Positions 1-8,746 of a stretch of 34,218 nucleotides of DNA are shown piece after piece. Positions within the stretch are counted from its first letter, which is position 1. Each line of letters starts with the position of its first letter. A program made the position numbers and the translations under genes. Where the stretch lies: positions 1-34,218 of the forward strand of contig CAZDFD010000043.1 of the NCBI GenBank assembly GCA_964504655.1, given 5' to 3'. The notes beneath the pieces were generated by a model, which did no database searches, was not told the origin of the DNA, and saw only the letters and a program-made list of their open reading frames with translations. Origin of the DNA: JANXAZ01 sp964504655. Lineage in GTDB: Bacteria > Pseudomonadota > Alphaproteobacteria > Geminicoccales > Geminicoccaceae.

Positions 1-411
1 ATCGAGCAGCAGCACGGCGTCCGGCAGCGCCTCGAGCACGGTCACGAGCAGGCGCCGCTGGGCGTTGGCCTGGCGCTCGGCACGGCGGGCCTGGCGGGCC
101 AGATCGACGATGGGCCACATGACCCATTCGAGCGCCGAGCCGAGGACGAGCTCGGGCCGGTCGCTCTCCCGGCCGCCGCCGAGGCCCTCGATCCAGCCCG
201 CGAGGGCGCGGGCCTGGCCGATCCACTGCCGGGCGAGCAGCAGGGCCGTGAACCCGCCGGCCAGGAGTCCGCCCAGGAGGCCCAGCGCGCCGCCGCCGAG
301 AAGGGCCGTGACCCCGACGGCGGCGACGGCGGGGACGAGGCCCACGAGGGCGTCGCGCCCGAGACTGACGCCGACGGGCGGACCCCTCAGTCTCCGCAGG
401 GTGGTGGTCAA
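1..411 (-). CDS. Sensor histidine kinase, N-terminal part (cut by window edge)
   Basis: The reading frame runs off the left edge, leaving 137 residues. Residues 21-39 and 41-60 form two closely spaced hydrophobic segments, so the protein is anchored by a short hairpin with almost no periplasmic loop. Residues 100-122 are charged and helical like a linker, and the segment LEALPDAVLLLD near 126-137 is the usual opening of a PAS domain. This layout resembles PhoR-type kinases, but no kinase core is visible. I chose the TTG at 409-411 because it lies 3 nt after the stop of the acetoacetyl-CoA synthetase gene and is the first usable start in the frame. It is probably cotranscribed with that gene. 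Family assignment rests on topology and the PAS opening only. Confidence 0.6.
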   Translation of the reverse strand, partial: MTTTLRRLRGPPVGVSLGRDALVGLVPAVAAVGVTALLGGGALGLLGGLLAGGFTALLLARQWIGQARALAGWIEGLGGGRESDRPELVLGSALEWVMWPIVDLARQARRAERQANAQRRLLVTVLEALPDAVLLLD

Positions 412-414
412 TCG

Positions 415-2355
415 TCAGTCCCGCAACTCGGGACGGTCCCGGAACAGGGCGAGCGCCTGCGGGTTGGCGAGCGCGTCGACGTTGGCGACGCTGCGCCCGT
501 GGATCACGTCGCGCACGGCGAGCTCGGTGATCTTGCCGCTCATGGTTCGCGGGATGTCGGCAACCTGCAGGATCTTGGCGGGAACGTGCCGTGGCGTGGT
601 GTTGTTCCGGATCTGGCGGCGGATCCGCTCGCGCAGCGCGTCGTCCAGGACGAGTCCGTCCCTCAGTCTGACGAACAGCACGATGCGCACGTCGCCTTGC
701 CAATCCTGACCGACGCAGACCGCCTCCAGGACCTCGTCGACCTGCTCGACCTGCCGGTAGATCTCGGCGGTGCCGATCCGCACCCCGCCCGGATTGAGCA
801 CCGCATCGGACCGCCCGTAGATGATCACCCCGTCGTGCGGTGTCAGCTCGGCGAAGTCGCCGTGGCACCAGACGCCCGGGAACCGGTCGAAATAGCTCTT
901 CCGATAGCGCGAGCCGTCCGGATCGTTCCAGAACCCGACCGGCATCGATGGAAACGGCTTCGTGCAGACGAGCTCGCCCCGCTCACCGCGCACGGGGCGA
1001 CCGCTCGCGTCGAGGATGTCGACCGCCATGCCGAGGCCGCGCATCTGGATCTCGCCGCGCCACACCGGTCCCGCGGGGTTGCCGAGGACGAAGCAGGAGA
1101 CGATGTCGGTGCCGCCCGAAATCGACGCCAGATGCACGTCCGCCTTGATGTCCTCGTAAACGTAGTCGAACGATTCGGCGAGCAGGGGGGAGCCGGTGGA
1201 CAGGATCGACCGGAGCGTCGACAGATCGTGGCTGCGGGCCGGAGCGGCCCCCGCCTTCTTGAGGGCGTCGATGTACTTGGCCGACGTGCCGAAGACGGTG
1301 ATGCGCTCGCGCTGGGCGAGATCCCACAGCACCGAGGGTCCGGGATGGAAGGGGGAGCCGTCGTAGAGCACGAGGGTCGCCTCGCTCGCCAGTCCCGAGG
1401 CGAGCCAGTTCCACATCATCCAGCCGCAGGTCGTATAGTAGAAGAGCCGGTCCCCCGGACGCAGGTCGGTGTGCAGCCGGTGCTCCTTGAGATGCTGCAG
1501 CAGGGTTCCGCCCTGGCCGTGGACGATGGCCTTGGGCATGCCGGTCGTGCCCGAGGAGTAGAGCACGTAGAGCGGGTAATCGAACGGGAGCTGCTCGAAG
1601 CGGAGCGGCGTGGCCGGGCCGGCGCAGTAGGCATCGAGGGTGACGGCCGAAGGGATCGTGCCGAGCTCCGGCTGTTCGTCCAGGAACGGGACCACCACGA
1701 CCCGCCGCAGGCTCGGCAGGCCGGCCACGATCTCGGCGAGCTTCGGCCGCAGGTCGAGGCGTTTGCCGCCGTACAGGTAGCCATCGACCGTGACGAGGGC
1801 CTTGGGCTCGATCTGCCCGAACCGGTCGAGCACCCCGCGGGTCCCGAAATCCGGTGAGCAGGACGACCAGACGGCACCGATCGACGAGGTCGCGAGCATC
1901 GCCACGATCGTCTCGGGGACGTTCGGCAGATAGCCCGCCACCCGGTCGTCGAGCCCGATGCCGTCCCGGATGAGCGCAGCCGCCAGGGCTGTGACCCGAT
2001 CCCAGAGCTCGGCCCACGACAGCTCGCGGCGGCGGCCGTCCTCGCCCACGAAGACGATGGCCGGCGTCCCGTCGCGCCGTCGCAGGAGATTCTGGGCGAA
2101 GTTCAGGCGCGCGTCGGGGAACCAGCGTGCGCCCGGCATCGCGTCCGGTCGATCGAGCACGCGGCTCGCCTCCTGGCTCGCCACGACCCCACAACGGCGC
2201 CAGAGATCCTGCCAGAACCGCTCCGGATGCTCGACCGACCAGCGCCAGAGATCCGCCACCGCATCGGGGCCGGTGCAGCCGTGCTCGGCCGCGAAAGCCG
2301 TGATCTGTGCCCGTGCCACCCGGCCGGCGTCCGGTCGCCAGATCGGTTCAGCCAT
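415..2355 (-). CDS. aacS: Acetoacetyl-CoA synthetase
   Basis: Predicted to convert acetoacetate, ATP and CoA to acetoacetyl-CoA, AMP and PPi in the cytoplasm, feeding ketone bodies or PHB-derived acetoacetate into central metabolism. The 646-residue length fits the family. The adenylation P-loop YSSGTTGMPKAIVHG lies at residues 266-280, and the C-terminal domain carries SGKITE with the adenylation/acetylation lysine at 608. The N-terminal ACAS-type segment with PGARWFPDARLNFAQN (74-89) and the SSCSPDFG motif (164-171) separate it from acetyl-CoA synthetase. The open frame extends upstream to 2574, but the ATG at 2355 is preceded by a strong AGGAGG Shine-Dalgarno, which decides the start. A different acyl-CoA synthetase (acs) lies at the other end of the window. 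Confidence 0.93.
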   Translation of the reverse strand: MAEPIWRPDAGRVARAQITAFAAEHGCTGPDAVADLWRWSVEHPERFWQDLWRRCGVVASQEASRVLDRPDAMPGARWFPDARLNFAQNLLRRRDGTPAIVFVGEDGRRRELSWAELWDRVTALAAALIRDGIGLDDRVAGYLPNVPETIVAMLATSSIGAVWSSCSPDFGTRGVLDRFGQIEPKALVTVDGYLYGGKRLDLRPKLAEIVAGLPSLRRVVVVPFLDEQPELGTIPSAVTLDAYCAGPATPLRFEQLPFDYPLYVLYSSGTTGMPKAIVHGQGGTLLQHLKEHRLHTDLRPGDRLFYYTTCGWMMWNWLASGLASEATLVLYDGSPFHPGPSVLWDLAQRERITVFGTSAKYIDALKKAGAAPARSHDLSTLRSILSTGSPLLAESFDYVYEDIKADVHLASISGGTDIVSCFVLGNPAGPVWRGEIQMRGLGMAVDILDASGRPVRGERGELVCTKPFPSMPVGFWNDPDGSRYRKSYFDRFPGVWCHGDFAELTPHDGVIIYGRSDAVLNPGGVRIGTAEIYRQVEQVDEVLEAVCVGQDWQGDVRIVLFVRLRDGLVLDDALRERIRRQIRNNTTPRHVPAKILQVADIPRTMSGKITELAVRDVIHGRSVANVDALANPQALALFRDRPELRD

Positions 2356-2419
2356 GCTCTCCTCCTGGCCGCGGGCTGCGGCTACTCTGCCCGCGTCATT
2401 GTTCGGAGGTGGCCGGCAA

Positions 2420-3133
2420 ATGCAACCGATCGGCAGACCCGCGCGGCGCCGGGCGCTCCTGGCCGTCGTGGCCGGCTGCCTGGCGCCCGTGGCGCGTGCC
2501 CGTGCGGCCGTCGATCCGCGGCTCGGCGCGCTCGGCTGGCAGGAGATGACGTTCCGGGACAAGCCCGGCAACACCTACATGCTCGAGCCGGACGGGAGCA
2601 TCCGGATCGAGAGCCGCGCTTCGGTCTCGGTGCTCTGGCTGGAGCTTCCCTCGGACCCGCTGGCCACGCCGATCCTCCGTTGGCGCTGGCGGATCGACCA
2701 AGCGGTGCCGCCGACCGACCTGCGGCGCCGAGGCGGCGACGATCGCTCGCTGGCCGTCCACGTCGCGTTCTCCTACGTGGCGGAGCGGGCGAGCCTTCTC
2801 GAGCGGAGCGTGCGGACGATCCTGGGCTCGATCGCCGGCCGCGAGCTGCCCGGGCGGCTGTTGACCTACGTCTGGGGCGGCGACGGCGGTTCCCCCGGCT
2901 GGTTCGACAACCCCTATCTGCCGACCGGCAACCGGATCCGGGTGCTGCGCGGGGTCGGCGCGCCGACCGGTGCCTGGCTCGAGGAGCGGGTCGACATCGC
3001 CGCCGATTTCCGCGAGGCGTTCGGCGAGGAGCCGACCCAGGTCGTTCAGGTCGGTGTGGGTGCCGACAGCGACGACACGCTCAGTGCGGCGCACGCGCGC
3101 GTCGGCGCCTTCACCTGGCTGCCGCGCGGCTGA
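2420..3133 (+). CDS. DUF3047 family exported protein
   Basis: A 237-residue protein of the DUF3047 family, whose biochemical role is unknown. The N-terminus has an arginine-rich stretch (residues 6-11) followed by a hydrophobic core and ARARA near 25-29, consistent with a signal peptide and a periplasmic location. The mature part has the family's pattern of paired W residues (ILRWRWRID), a VAFSYV strand, and a conserved YVWGG segment. The frame is open far upstream, but the ATG at 2420 has GGAGGTGG about 8 nt before it and follows the divergent acetoacetyl-CoA synthetase by only 64 bp, so both genes must share that small promoter region. The 3' end converges with the next gene across 21 bp. 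Confidence 0.82.
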   Translation: MQPIGRPARRRALLAVVAGCLAPVARARAAVDPRLGALGWQEMTFRDKPGNTYMLEPDGSIRIESRASVSVLWLELPSDPLATPILRWRWRIDQAVPPTDLRRRGGDDRSLAVHVAFSYVAERASLLERSVRTILGSIAGRELPGRLLTYVWGGDGGSPGWFDNPYLPTGNRIRVLRGVGAPTGAWLEERVDIAADFREAFGEEPTQVVQVGVGADSDDTLSAAHARVGAFTWLPRG

Positions 3134-3154
3134 GCCGGTCCGCCGCAACCCCCG

Positions 3155-4345
3155 TCAACCGGACGTCCGGCCGGGGCCGGCCGGACCGCGCGCCCGGTCG
3201 AACAGGAACTCGCGCCCGACCTTGACCCTGGGCACACCGTCGTAGTCGATCACATCGGCGGTCGCGTAGGTCTCGCTCCAGCGCTCCGGCAGGAACGAGC
3301 CGGTGCCGATCACGTCGATCGGCGCCCGGACGCTCGCCATGAGCTTGCACTTCTGCGGCGAGAAGCCCGAGCTCGCGATGATCTTGACCTTGGCGAAGCC
3401 GGCCGCGTCGAGCCGCTCCCGGACGTGGAAGATGGCCGCGGCGGTCACCCCCGTCCCGGTGAGCCAGGCGAGCTCTTCGGGCGTGCGGTAGGTCCGGATC
3501 GCCTGCGGCGCATGGCGCTCGAGCACGGCGTAGGAGGCGGCCACGTCGAGGCCCTCGAGGAACCGGCCGCCATGGGTGTCGAGACGCACCCCGAGCCGGC
3601 CGTCCCGTGCCAGTTCCGGAAAGCGACGGCAGACCTCGAGCGCGTCCGTGACCTCGCGGCCGAAATAGTCGACCAGCACGTAGAGGGGATCGTCGGGGAA
3701 GGTGTCGTGGAACAGCTCGGCGGCGCGCACCGTCGAGCCGGCGTAGCCGATGAGCGCGTGCGGCATCGTGCCGAGGCCGCGGCTGCGACCGAAGAAGTGC
3801 GCGGTGGCGTCGGTCGCGTTGCCGATGAAGCCGACGGCGTCGGTCTCGGCGCGTGCCCGCAACGACCCGACGCTGGCCGCGTAAGCCATCATCTCGGCCA
3901 TCTCGAGGCCGGCGCAATGGCGCGCGTCCATGGCGAGGAAGCCGACATAGGGCAGGTCGATGCACATCGAGTAGGCGTTGAACGCGGCGACGCAGGCCGG
4001 GCCGATCTTCTGCAGGAGGTTGGTCTCCAGGTCGACCAGGTGCCGGAACGAGCCGCGCACGTAGAGGAGCGGCTCGCCGGCGCCGACCCAGTCGCCCTCC
4101 GCGAACAGCCGCTCCACCTCGAAGCGGGTGCCGCGCTCGCGCTCCACCCTGGCGAGCCACTCGAGCGCGAGGCGCGGGGCCGAGACCACCGGCCGGCGCA
4201 TGAACACCGCGTAGGTCACCCGGCAGTCGCCGAACCGCTCGACGATCGCCTGCGTCTTGCGGAAGTAGGTATCGGCATGCCGCCCGATCTCGGGCCCGAC
4301 CGGCCAGCTCGCCGCGACCGGAGGGTCGGCGGCGGGAGTGCTCAC
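3155..4345 (-). CDS. pncB: Nicotinate phosphoribosyltransferase family protein
   Basis: A COG1488-type type II phosphoribosyltransferase, most likely nicotinate phosphoribosyltransferase, which makes nicotinate mononucleotide from nicotinate and PRPP in the NAD salvage pathway. In the 396-residue version, the early FRKTQAI motif is at 28-34, GTMPHA at 192-197 contains the histidine that is phosphorylated in this family, and RLDTHGGRF (254-262) and KIIASSGFSP are phosphate and ribose-binding segments. The exact substrate cannot be settled by eye. I chose GTG at 4345, which has AGGAG about 11 nt upstream. GTG at 4387 is an alternative that would overlap the preceding gene's stop as GTGA and add 14 residues. 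It is the last gene of a minus-strand run after DAHP synthase. Confidence 0.78.
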   Translation of the reverse strand: MSTPAADPPVAASWPVGPEIGRHADTYFRKTQAIVERFGDCRVTYAVFMRRPVVSAPRLALEWLARVERERGTRFEVERLFAEGDWVGAGEPLLYVRGSFRHLVDLETNLLQKIGPACVAAFNAYSMCIDLPYVGFLAMDARHCAGLEMAEMMAYAASVGSLRARAETDAVGFIGNATDATAHFFGRSRGLGTMPHALIGYAGSTVRAAELFHDTFPDDPLYVLVDYFGREVTDALEVCRRFPELARDGRLGVRLDTHGGRFLEGLDVAASYAVLERHAPQAIRTYRTPEELAWLTGTGVTAAAIFHVRERLDAAGFAKVKIIASSGFSPQKCKLMASVRAPIDVIGTGSFLPERWSETYATADVIDYDGVPRVKVGREFLFDRARGPAGPGRTSG

Positions 4346-4383
4346 CCGGACCGCGGCTCCTGGGTCCGGCTCGCCGCGGTCGC

Positions 4384-5757
4384 TCACGAGGCGGCCGCGA
4401 CGCGCTGCGCCTGGCGCTCTTCCTTGAGCGCCTGCGCCATGGTGAAGGCGAGCTCGAGGCTCTGCTGGGCGTTCAGCCGCGGATCGCACTGGGTGTGGTA
4501 GCGGGAGGCGAGGCACGCCTCGGTCACCGCCTGCGCGCCACCCAGGCACTCGGTCACATCGTCACCCGTCATCTCCAGATGGATGCCGCCGGCGTGGGTG
4601 CCCTCGGCCTTGTGCACCCCGAAGAAGCTCTCGACCTCCGAGCGGATCCGGTCGAACGGCCGGGTTTTGTAGCCGTTCGAGGTGATGGTGTTGCCGTGCA
4701 TCGGGTCGCAGGCCCACACGACCGAGCGCCCCTCGCGCCGCAGGGCCCGGATCAGCGGCGCTAGGAGCCGCTCGACCTTGTCGTGGCCCATGCGGCTGAT
4801 CACCGTGAGCCGGCCGGGCTCGTTGCGGGGGTTGAGGACGTCGCAGAGCCGCAGCAGCTCGTCGGCGGTCATGGTGGGCCCCGCCTTGACGCCGAGCGGG
4901 TTGGCGATGCCGCGACAGAACTCGACATGCGGCCCGTCGAGCTGGCGGGTCCGGTCGCCCACCCAGAGGAAGTGGGCCGAGGTATCGTAGATCCGCCCGG
5001 TGGTCGAATCGGTCCGCGTCAGCGCCTCCTCGAAGCCGAGGAGCAGGGCCTCGTGCGAGGTGTAGAGCGTCGTCCGGGCGATCTCCGGTGTCGTCGTGTC
5101 GGAGATCCCGCAGGCGCGCATGAAGTCGAGGGTCTCGGTGATCCGGTCGGCGAGGTCGCGGTAGCGCTGGCCCCAGGGCGAGCGCGCGACATTGTCGACC
5201 ATCCAGGAGTGGACCCGGGCGAGCGAGGCGTAGCCGCCCTCGGTGAAGGCCCGCAGCAGGTTCAAGGTCGCCGCCGCCTGGGTGTACGCCCGCAGCTGCC
5301 GCGCCGGATCGGGACGACGGGCCGCGTCGGTGAACTCGATGGCGTTGACGATGTCGCCGCGATAGGCGGGCAGCTCGACCTCGCCGTGGCGCTCGACCGG
5401 CGAGGAGCGGGGCTTGGCGAACTGGCCGGCGATCCGCCCGACCTTCACGACCGGCAGCCCGGCACCGAAGGTGAGGACCACGGCCATCTGCAGGAACACC
5501 CGCAGCCAGTCGCGGATCTTGTTGGCGCTGAAGTCGGCGAACGCCTCGGCGCAGTCGCCACCCTGGAGCAGGAACGCCCGGCCGGCGGCGACGTCCGCGA
5601 GCCGGTCCTGGAGGGTGCGTGCCTCGCCTGCGAACACCAGGGGAGGGTAGGTAGCGAGCTCGCGCTCGACCGCGGCGAGCGCCGCTTCGTCCTCGTAGAC
5701 CGGCATCTGCCGGACCGGCCTCGCCCGCCAGCCGTCCGGCGTCCAGCTCCCGCTCAT
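4384..5757 (-). CDS. aroG: Class II 3-deoxy-7-phosphoheptulonate (DAHP) synthase
   Basis: Catalyses the first step of the shikimate pathway, condensing phosphoenolpyruvate and erythrose-4-phosphate to DAHP. The 457 residues fit the plant-like class II family rather than the E. coli AroF/G/H type. The metal ligands of the family are visible: Cys69 in QGGDCAEAF, His in DPMHGNT, Glu in GIHLEMTG, and Asp in QCDPRLN near the C-terminus. KVGRIAGQFAKPRSSP is the substrate-binding segment. The start at 5757 has AGGAAGG a few bases upstream. It lies 22 bp after the glutathione reductase gene, so probably the same transcript, and its stop is within a few bases of the nicotinate phosphoribosyltransferase start region. 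Confidence 0.95.
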   Translation of the reverse strand: MSGSWTPDGWRARPVRQMPVYEDEAALAAVERELATYPPLVFAGEARTLQDRLADVAAGRAFLLQGGDCAEAFADFSANKIRDWLRVFLQMAVVLTFGAGLPVVKVGRIAGQFAKPRSSPVERHGEVELPAYRGDIVNAIEFTDAARRPDPARQLRAYTQAAATLNLLRAFTEGGYASLARVHSWMVDNVARSPWGQRYRDLADRITETLDFMRACGISDTTTPEIARTTLYTSHEALLLGFEEALTRTDSTTGRIYDTSAHFLWVGDRTRQLDGPHVEFCRGIANPLGVKAGPTMTADELLRLCDVLNPRNEPGRLTVISRMGHDKVERLLAPLIRALRREGRSVVWACDPMHGNTITSNGYKTRPFDRIRSEVESFFGVHKAEGTHAGGIHLEMTGDDVTECLGGAQAVTEACLASRYHTQCDPRLNAQQSLELAFTMAQALKEERQAQRVAAAS

Positions 5758-5779
5758 CGGCGCCTTCCTCTCGGGCCGG

Positions 5780-7171
5780 TCAGCGCACCGGCCGCCACAT
5801 GGTGACGAACTCCTCGGCGGCGGTCGGGTGCAACGCCACCGTGGCGTCGAATTGCGCCTTGGTCGCCCGGCAGGTCAAGGCCACCGCGAATCCCTGCACG
5901 ATCTCGGCCGCCTCGCCCCCCACCAGATGGCAGCCCAGGACCCGGTCGTCGGAGGCGTCGACGACGAGCTTCATGAACACCCGCTCCTCGCCGCCGCCGA
6001 GGGTCTCGAGCATCGGCCGGAAGCGGGTCTGGTAGATCGTCACGGCGTGGCCCAGCGACCGCGCCCGCTCCTCGCTCGATCCGACCGAGGCCGCCTGCGG
6101 CAGGCTGAACACCGCGGTCGGCACCGTCGCATAGGAGACCGTCCGCGGGTTGGCGTTGAACAGCCGCTCGGCGACCGCACGGCCCTCCGCGATGGCCACG
6201 GGCGTCAGGTCGTGCTGCGCCGCATCGAGCCCGTTGCCGGCATGGTCGGAGCAGTCGCCGACCGCGAGCAACCCTTCCACACCGGTCTCGTAGCGCGCGT
6301 CGACCGGCACCGATCCGTCCTCGCCGAGCCGCACGCCGAGCTCCTCGAGGCCGAGGCCCGCGGTGTTGGGGATCGGCTGCCGGCCGGTCGCGAGCAGCAC
6401 CAGGTCGGCCTCGATCGGCCCGGCGCTGGTGTCGAGCACCTTGGACGCGCCGACGGCGCGGATGCCCTCCGGCCGCGTGCCGGGCATGAGCTGGACGCCC
6501 GACCGCGAAAGCGCGCCCGCCAGCTCCCGGCGCAGGTCGCCGTCGAAGCCGCGCAAGGGCTCGGCGCCACGGAACACGAGGCTGACCTCGCTGCCGAGGC
6601 GAGCGAAGATGCTCGCGAGCTCGACGCCGATATAACCGGCCCCGACCACGGCCATACGCCGCGGCAGGGGGTAGACTCCCTCGAGCAGATGGTCGGACGT
6701 CGCGGCGTGCTCGACGCCCGGGAGCGGCGGCAGGCTCGGCCGGGCGCCGACCGCGACCACCACGCGCTCGGCGAGCAGCTCCTGGCCGTCGACCGCGGCA
6801 CGGAATCCCGCCGGCTCGCGCCCGAGGAGCCGGGCCCGGCCCTCGAGGAGCCGCACGCCGGCGCTCGCCAGCATGTCGAGATAGACCCGGTTGAGGCGGG
6901 CGATCTCGGCGTTGCGCGCCTCGAGGAGGGCCGCGAAGTCGATCAGCGGCTCGCTCCGACGCCAGCCATAGCCATGCGCGGCACGGAACAGGTCGTGGAA
7001 ATGGGCGCCCAGATGCATGAGCTTCTTGGGCACGCAGCCCCGGATCACGCAGGTCCCACCGACCCGTCCGGATTCGGCGATCGCGACGCGGGCGCCGTGG
7101 TGGGCGGCGCGGCGGGCGCAGGCTACCCCACCCGAGCCCGCCCCGATGACGAGCAGATCGACGTCCGCCAC
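5780..7171 (-). CDS. gor: Glutathione-disulfide reductase
   Basis: A cytoplasmic FAD flavoprotein that reduces oxidised glutathione with NADPH. Residues 10-15 form the FAD-binding GAGSGG turn. The redox disulfide is Cys41-Cys46 in GGTCVIRGCVPKK, the form typical of glutathione reductase. GAGYIG at 177-182 starts the NADPH-binding domain, and arginines follow in the VFRGAEPLRG segment as expected for NADPH. The C-terminal HPTAAEE has the catalytic base His448. Length 463 is normal. The frame is open far upstream through the neighbouring gene, so the start must be chosen: GTG at 7171, 8 nt after the stop of gabD, is the only plausible codon before the FAD motif. No clear Shine-Dalgarno precedes it, suggesting translational coupling. 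Confidence 0.94.
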   Translation of the reverse strand: MADVDLLVIGAGSGGVACARRAAHHGARVAIAESGRVGGTCVIRGCVPKKLMHLGAHFHDLFRAAHGYGWRRSEPLIDFAALLEARNAEIARLNRVYLDMLASAGVRLLEGRARLLGREPAGFRAAVDGQELLAERVVVAVGARPSLPPLPGVEHAATSDHLLEGVYPLPRRMAVVGAGYIGVELASIFARLGSEVSLVFRGAEPLRGFDGDLRRELAGALSRSGVQLMPGTRPEGIRAVGASKVLDTSAGPIEADLVLLATGRQPIPNTAGLGLEELGVRLGEDGSVPVDARYETGVEGLLAVGDCSDHAGNGLDAAQHDLTPVAIAEGRAVAERLFNANPRTVSYATVPTAVFSLPQAASVGSSEERARSLGHAVTIYQTRFRPMLETLGGGEERVFMKLVVDASDDRVLGCHLVGGEAAEIVQGFAVALTCRATKAQFDATVALHPTAAEEFVTMWRPVR

Positions 7172-7179
7172 GGCGGCAC

Positions 7180-8661
7180 TCAGGAGATGCCGCCCAGGCT
7201 CACATACTTGACCTCGAGGTACTCGTCGACGCCGTAGCGCGAGCCCTCGCGGCCGATGCCGCTCTCCTTGACCCCGCCGAAGGGTGCCACCTCGGTGGCG
7301 ATCACCCCGTCGTTCACCCCGACCAGCCCGACCTCGAGCGCCTCGGCCACGCGGAACACGCGACCCAGGTCGCGCGCATAGAAGTAGCCCGCGAGGCCGA
7401 CGTCGCTGGCGTTGGCGAGCGCCACGACCTCGGCCTCGGTCTCGAACCGGAACAGCGGCGCCACGGGGCCGAAGGTCTCCTCCTGCGCGACCAGCATCGA
7501 GGCGTTGCAGTTGGCGAGGACGGTCGGCTCGAAGAACTGGCCGCCGAGCGCGTGCCGCTTGCCGCCGATGGTGATCTGGGCACCCTTGGCGGTGGCATCC
7601 GCCACGTGCTGCTCGACCTTGGCCACCGCGGCGCCGTCGATCAGCGGCCCGATCACCACGCCCGGCTCGGTGCCCGGGCCGACCCTGAGCTTGGCCACGG
7701 CTTCGGCGAGCTTGCGCGAGAACGCGTCGAACACGCCGTCCTGGACATAGATCCGGTTGGTGCAGACGCAGGTCTGGCCGCAGTTGCGGAACTTGCAGGC
7801 GATCGCTCCCTGCACCGCCGCGTCGATGTCGGCGTCGTCGAACACGATGAACGGAGCGTGGCCGCCGAGCTCCATGCTCACCCGCTTGACCGTGTCGGCG
7901 GCCTGCTTGAGCAGGATCTTGCCGACCGCGGTCGAGCCCGTGAAGGAGAGCTTGCGGATGGTCTTGTTGGTGGCGAGCTCCGTGCCGACCGTGGTGGCGG
8001 CGCCGGTCACCACGTTGAACACCCCCTTCGGCACCCCGGCCCGCTCGGCGAGCTCGGCCAGCGCCAGCGCCGAGAAGGGGGTGGCCGAGGCCGGCCGGAC
8101 CACCATCGTGCAGCCGACCGCGAGCCCCGGTGCGCATTTGCGCGTGATCATCGCGTTCGGGAAGTTCCAGGGCGTGATCGCCGCGCAGACACCGACCGGC
8201 TGCTTGATCACGAGGATCCGCCGCGAGCCCACGGTCTGCGGAATCACGTCGCCGTAGACGCGCTTGGCCTCCTCGGCGAACCACTCGACGAACGAGGCGC
8301 CGTAGGCGACCTCCCCCTTGGCCTCGGCCAAGGGCTTGCCCTGCTCGCGGGTCATCAGATAGGCCAGATCGTCGGCATTGGCCATGATCAGGTCGAACCA
8401 GCGGCGGAGGATCGCGGCCCGCTCCTTGGCGGTGCGCGCCCGCCAGGCCGGCAGCGCCGCCTCGGCGGCGCGGATCGCCCGGCGGGTCTCCTCGATGCCC
8501 AGCATGGGCACGCTGCCGATCGTCTCGCCGGTGGCCGGGTCGCCGACCGCCAGCGTGCGGCCGCTGTCGGCCGCGATCCATTGCCCGTCCACGTAGCAGC
8601 GCTCGCGGAACAGCCTGGGGTCCGCGAGCTGGATGCGGGCGTCCTTGAGCGCTGTCGCCAT
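7180..8661 (-). CDS. gabD: NAD(P)-dependent succinate-semialdehyde dehydrogenase
   Basis: Oxidises succinic semialdehyde to succinate, the last step of the GABA shunt. Its 493 residues align by eye along the whole length with E. coli GabD. ITPWNFPN holds the oxyanion Asn166, the general base is Glu264 in MELGGHAP, and the nucleophile is Cys298 in GQTCVC, with Cys300 in place for the redox-switch disulfide known in this family. One key position differs: the cofactor-binding lysine of the usual VKPAS motif is Arg189 here (VVRPAS), confirmed at codon level (CGG). The ATG at 8661 follows GGGGAGG by 8 nt. It probably heads an operon with gor, aroG and pncB, although readthrough from recA is possible. 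Confidence 0.92.
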   Translation of the reverse strand: MATALKDARIQLADPRLFRERCYVDGQWIAADSGRTLAVGDPATGETIGSVPMLGIEETRRAIRAAEAALPAWRARTAKERAAILRRWFDLIMANADDLAYLMTREQGKPLAEAKGEVAYGASFVEWFAEEAKRVYGDVIPQTVGSRRILVIKQPVGVCAAITPWNFPNAMITRKCAPGLAVGCTMVVRPASATPFSALALAELAERAGVPKGVFNVVTGAATTVGTELATNKTIRKLSFTGSTAVGKILLKQAADTVKRVSMELGGHAPFIVFDDADIDAAVQGAIACKFRNCGQTCVCTNRIYVQDGVFDAFSRKLAEAVAKLRVGPGTEPGVVIGPLIDGAAVAKVEQHVADATAKGAQITIGGKRHALGGQFFEPTVLANCNASMLVAQEETFGPVAPLFRFETEAEVVALANASDVGLAGYFYARDLGRVFRVAEALEVGLVGVNDGVIATEVAPFGGVKESGIGREGSRYGVDEYLEVKYVSLGGIS

Positions 8662-8675
8662 GCCACGATCCTCCC

Positions 8676-8691
8676 CGGCCCGACCGGGCCG
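8676..8691 (-). terminator. Hairpin between recA and gabD
   Basis: A 6-bp GC stem (CGGCCC/GGGCCG) with a 4-nt loop lies 55 nt after the recA stop. No T-tract follows, and the hairpin sits directly against the gabD ribosome binding site, so it may instead affect gabD translation. Confidence 0.3.
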
Positions 8692-8746
8692 CTGGTCCTT
8701 CTGCCGGAGCGTGCCCCGCTCGTACAGCCGGGCGCCGCGACCGCCC

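Noticed and set aside
415..2574. N-terminal extension of acetoacetyl-CoA synthetase by 73 residues
   Set aside because: The extension is antisense to the DUF3047 start and has no family similarity. The ATG at 2355 has a strong ribosome binding site.
5780..8581. A 933-residue fusion reading frame on the minus strand
   Set aside because: Its first half is an out-of-frame translation of gabD. Only the part from 7171 downward is a real protein, glutathione reductase.
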